From contig URFB01000071.1 of the NCBI GenBank assembly GCA_900547045.1, positions 1 through 6,542 on the forward strand: a DNA stretch of 6,542 nucleotides, written 5' to 3'. This stretch comes from an uncultured Mollicutes bacterium (lineage in GTDB: Bacteria > Bacillota_I > Bacilli_A > Acholeplasmatales > Anaeroplasmataceae). Position numbers and translations under genes: made by a program. Each line of letters starts with the position of its first letter. Within the stretch, counting starts at the first letter, position 1. Below are positions 6,117-6,542 of this stretch, one piece after another. The notes below the pieces were generated by a model. The model did no database searches. It had not been told where the DNA came from and worked only from the letters and a program-made list of their open reading frames with translations.

Positions 6117-6191
6117 GGTTGAGTGGTCAAGTGGTTAAGACGGAACCCTCTCAAGGTTCAATCACGGGTTCGATTCCCGTCTCGACTACCA
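6117..6191 (+). tRNA. tRNA-Glu (anticodon CUC)
   Basis: A full cloverleaf of 75 bases can be drawn. The acceptor stem is GGTTGAG (6117-6123) with CTCGACT (6181-6187), including two G-U pairs. The D stem is GTC/GAC with loop AAGTGGTTAA. The anticodon stem is GAACC/GGTTC, enclosing the loop CTCTCAA with anticodon CTC at 6150-6152. The variable loop has 4 bases. The T stem is ACGGG/CCCGT with loop TTCGATT. The discriminator is A and CCA is encoded (6189-6191). It reads GAG codons. A second tRNA-Glu with UUC must exist elsewhere for GAA, the main Glu codon in such an AT-rich genome. Confidence 0.95.
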
Positions 6192-6204
6192 TTGAAAATG
6201 CAAT

Positions 6205-6238
6205 AGTTTGATACAGTAAAATGTGTCAAACTTTTTTT
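6205..6238 (+). terminator. Terminator of the tRNA-Glu gene
   Basis: AGTTTGATACA (6205-6215) pairs with TGTGTCAAACT (6222-6232) over 11 bp with one G-U pair and a 6-base loop, followed by a T run to 6238. It starts 13 bases after the tRNA CCA, so the tRNA is a single-gene unit. Confidence 0.9.
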
Positions 6239-6485
6239 ATTTTTACAGGAGTTTGATTATTACAGTAGGTCCGAACATTCAAACCTTAATACATATATTT
6301 TTCGTTTTAAATTGTGAATTTTTGAAATTCTTTATGCTTACTATTGAACAATTATAGGAACTATTGAACGTTTACTCCAACAATTAAATGATATGAACTG
6401 AAAATTATTTTATTTGAGAATGATAAGCAAAAAACATATATAATTCTGCAATTTTGTCAGTGCTTTATTACCAACTTTTGGTATA
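6239..6485 (+). other. AT-rich intergenic stretch without a convincing gene
   Basis: No open frame of useful length with a ribosome site is seen on either strand. Two small signals are present: a 10-base direct repeat ACTATTGAAC at 6340-6349 and 6360-6369, and an inverted repeat GAATTT-ttg-AAATTC at 6316-6330. Near the right end, TGGTATAAT (6479-6487) resembles an extended -10 promoter, with no -35 at normal spacing. Confidence 0.5.
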
Positions 6486-6542
6486 ATGAAAGTTAAAGAA
6501 ATAATTAATGAACTATTACAATTTTCTAAAGAAAGAGAATGG
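6486..6542 (+). CDS. Probable start of a MazG-like nucleotide pyrophosphohydrolase (partial, runs off the window)
   Basis: ATG 6486 opens 19 codons to the end of the window, reading MKVKEIINELLQFSKEREW. The pattern (K-I-x-E-L-x-x-x-L-L-x-F-x-x-E-R-x-W) is how small MazG-like/dCTPase-type pyrophosphohydrolases begin; these normally continue with QFH and a Lys-Asn-Leu-Ala stretch. They hydrolyse non-canonical or excess nucleotides to monophosphates. The metal-binding EExxE motif lies beyond the window, so this rests on the N-terminus only. No Shine-Dalgarno precedes the ATG, and a TATAAT overlaps it, so the start is uncertain. Confidence 0.5.
   Translation, partial: MKVKEIINELLQFSKEREW

Noticed and set aside
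6117..6542. tRNA-Glu as an integration site for a mobile element
   Set aside because: No integrase gene and no repeat of the tRNA 3' end were seen in the window.

Overview
The window comes from a very AT-rich, low-GC Gram-positive (Bacillota) chromosome. The signs are a T-box leader, AGGAG-type ribosome binding sites, lipobox lipoproteins, U-tailed hairpin terminators and TAA stops on all five intact genes. Trp is written TGG in those genes, so I read the standard code and not the Mycoplasma code. A gut-type Erysipelotrichia or tenericute-like Bacilli lineage would fit, but the sequence does not fix the taxon.

Positions 1-673 are decayed coding DNA. An unidentified ORF end with an in-frame TGA is followed by a frameshifted 3' end of a MetI-type permease. 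That overlaps (ATGA) the start of a heavily deleted, frameshifted MetQ-type lipoprotein gene. Together they look like the remains of a second methionine-type ABC transporter.

Positions about 740-5067 are one regulated transcription unit: a promoter, a T-box riboswitch with probable Met specifier AUG, then metN, metI (1-nt overlap), a MetQ-family lipoprotein and an M20 amidohydrolase, closed by a UUCG-loop terminator. The genes should act together. The lipoprotein captures methionine or a derivative, MetI and MetN move it in at the expense of ATP, and the M20 enzyme may release amino acid from an N-acylated form. Transcription should be allowed when uncharged tRNA(Met) accumulates.

The main discovery is the substrate-binding protein at 2888-3808. 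Its family motifs are in circularly permuted order. After the lipoprotein signal comes the half that is normally second (TN..R, INGTYA, PYVN and the C-terminal helix). A Ser/Thr/Tyr-rich linker follows, and then the half that is normally first (VKIGV, LVTFSAY, FQHKAYL, IYSK, SLDAL), which ends the protein. The break falls at the first crossover between the two lobes. All conserved ligand-site motifs remain. The decayed copy upstream keeps the ordinary order.

Positions 5110-6018 encode a LysR-type regulator in the same direction. A tRNA-Glu(CUC) gene with its own extended -10 promoter and terminator follows (6065-6238), then about 250 bases of AT-rich DNA without a convincing gene. The window ends in what looks like the first 19 codons of a MazG-like nucleotide pyrophosphohydrolase.
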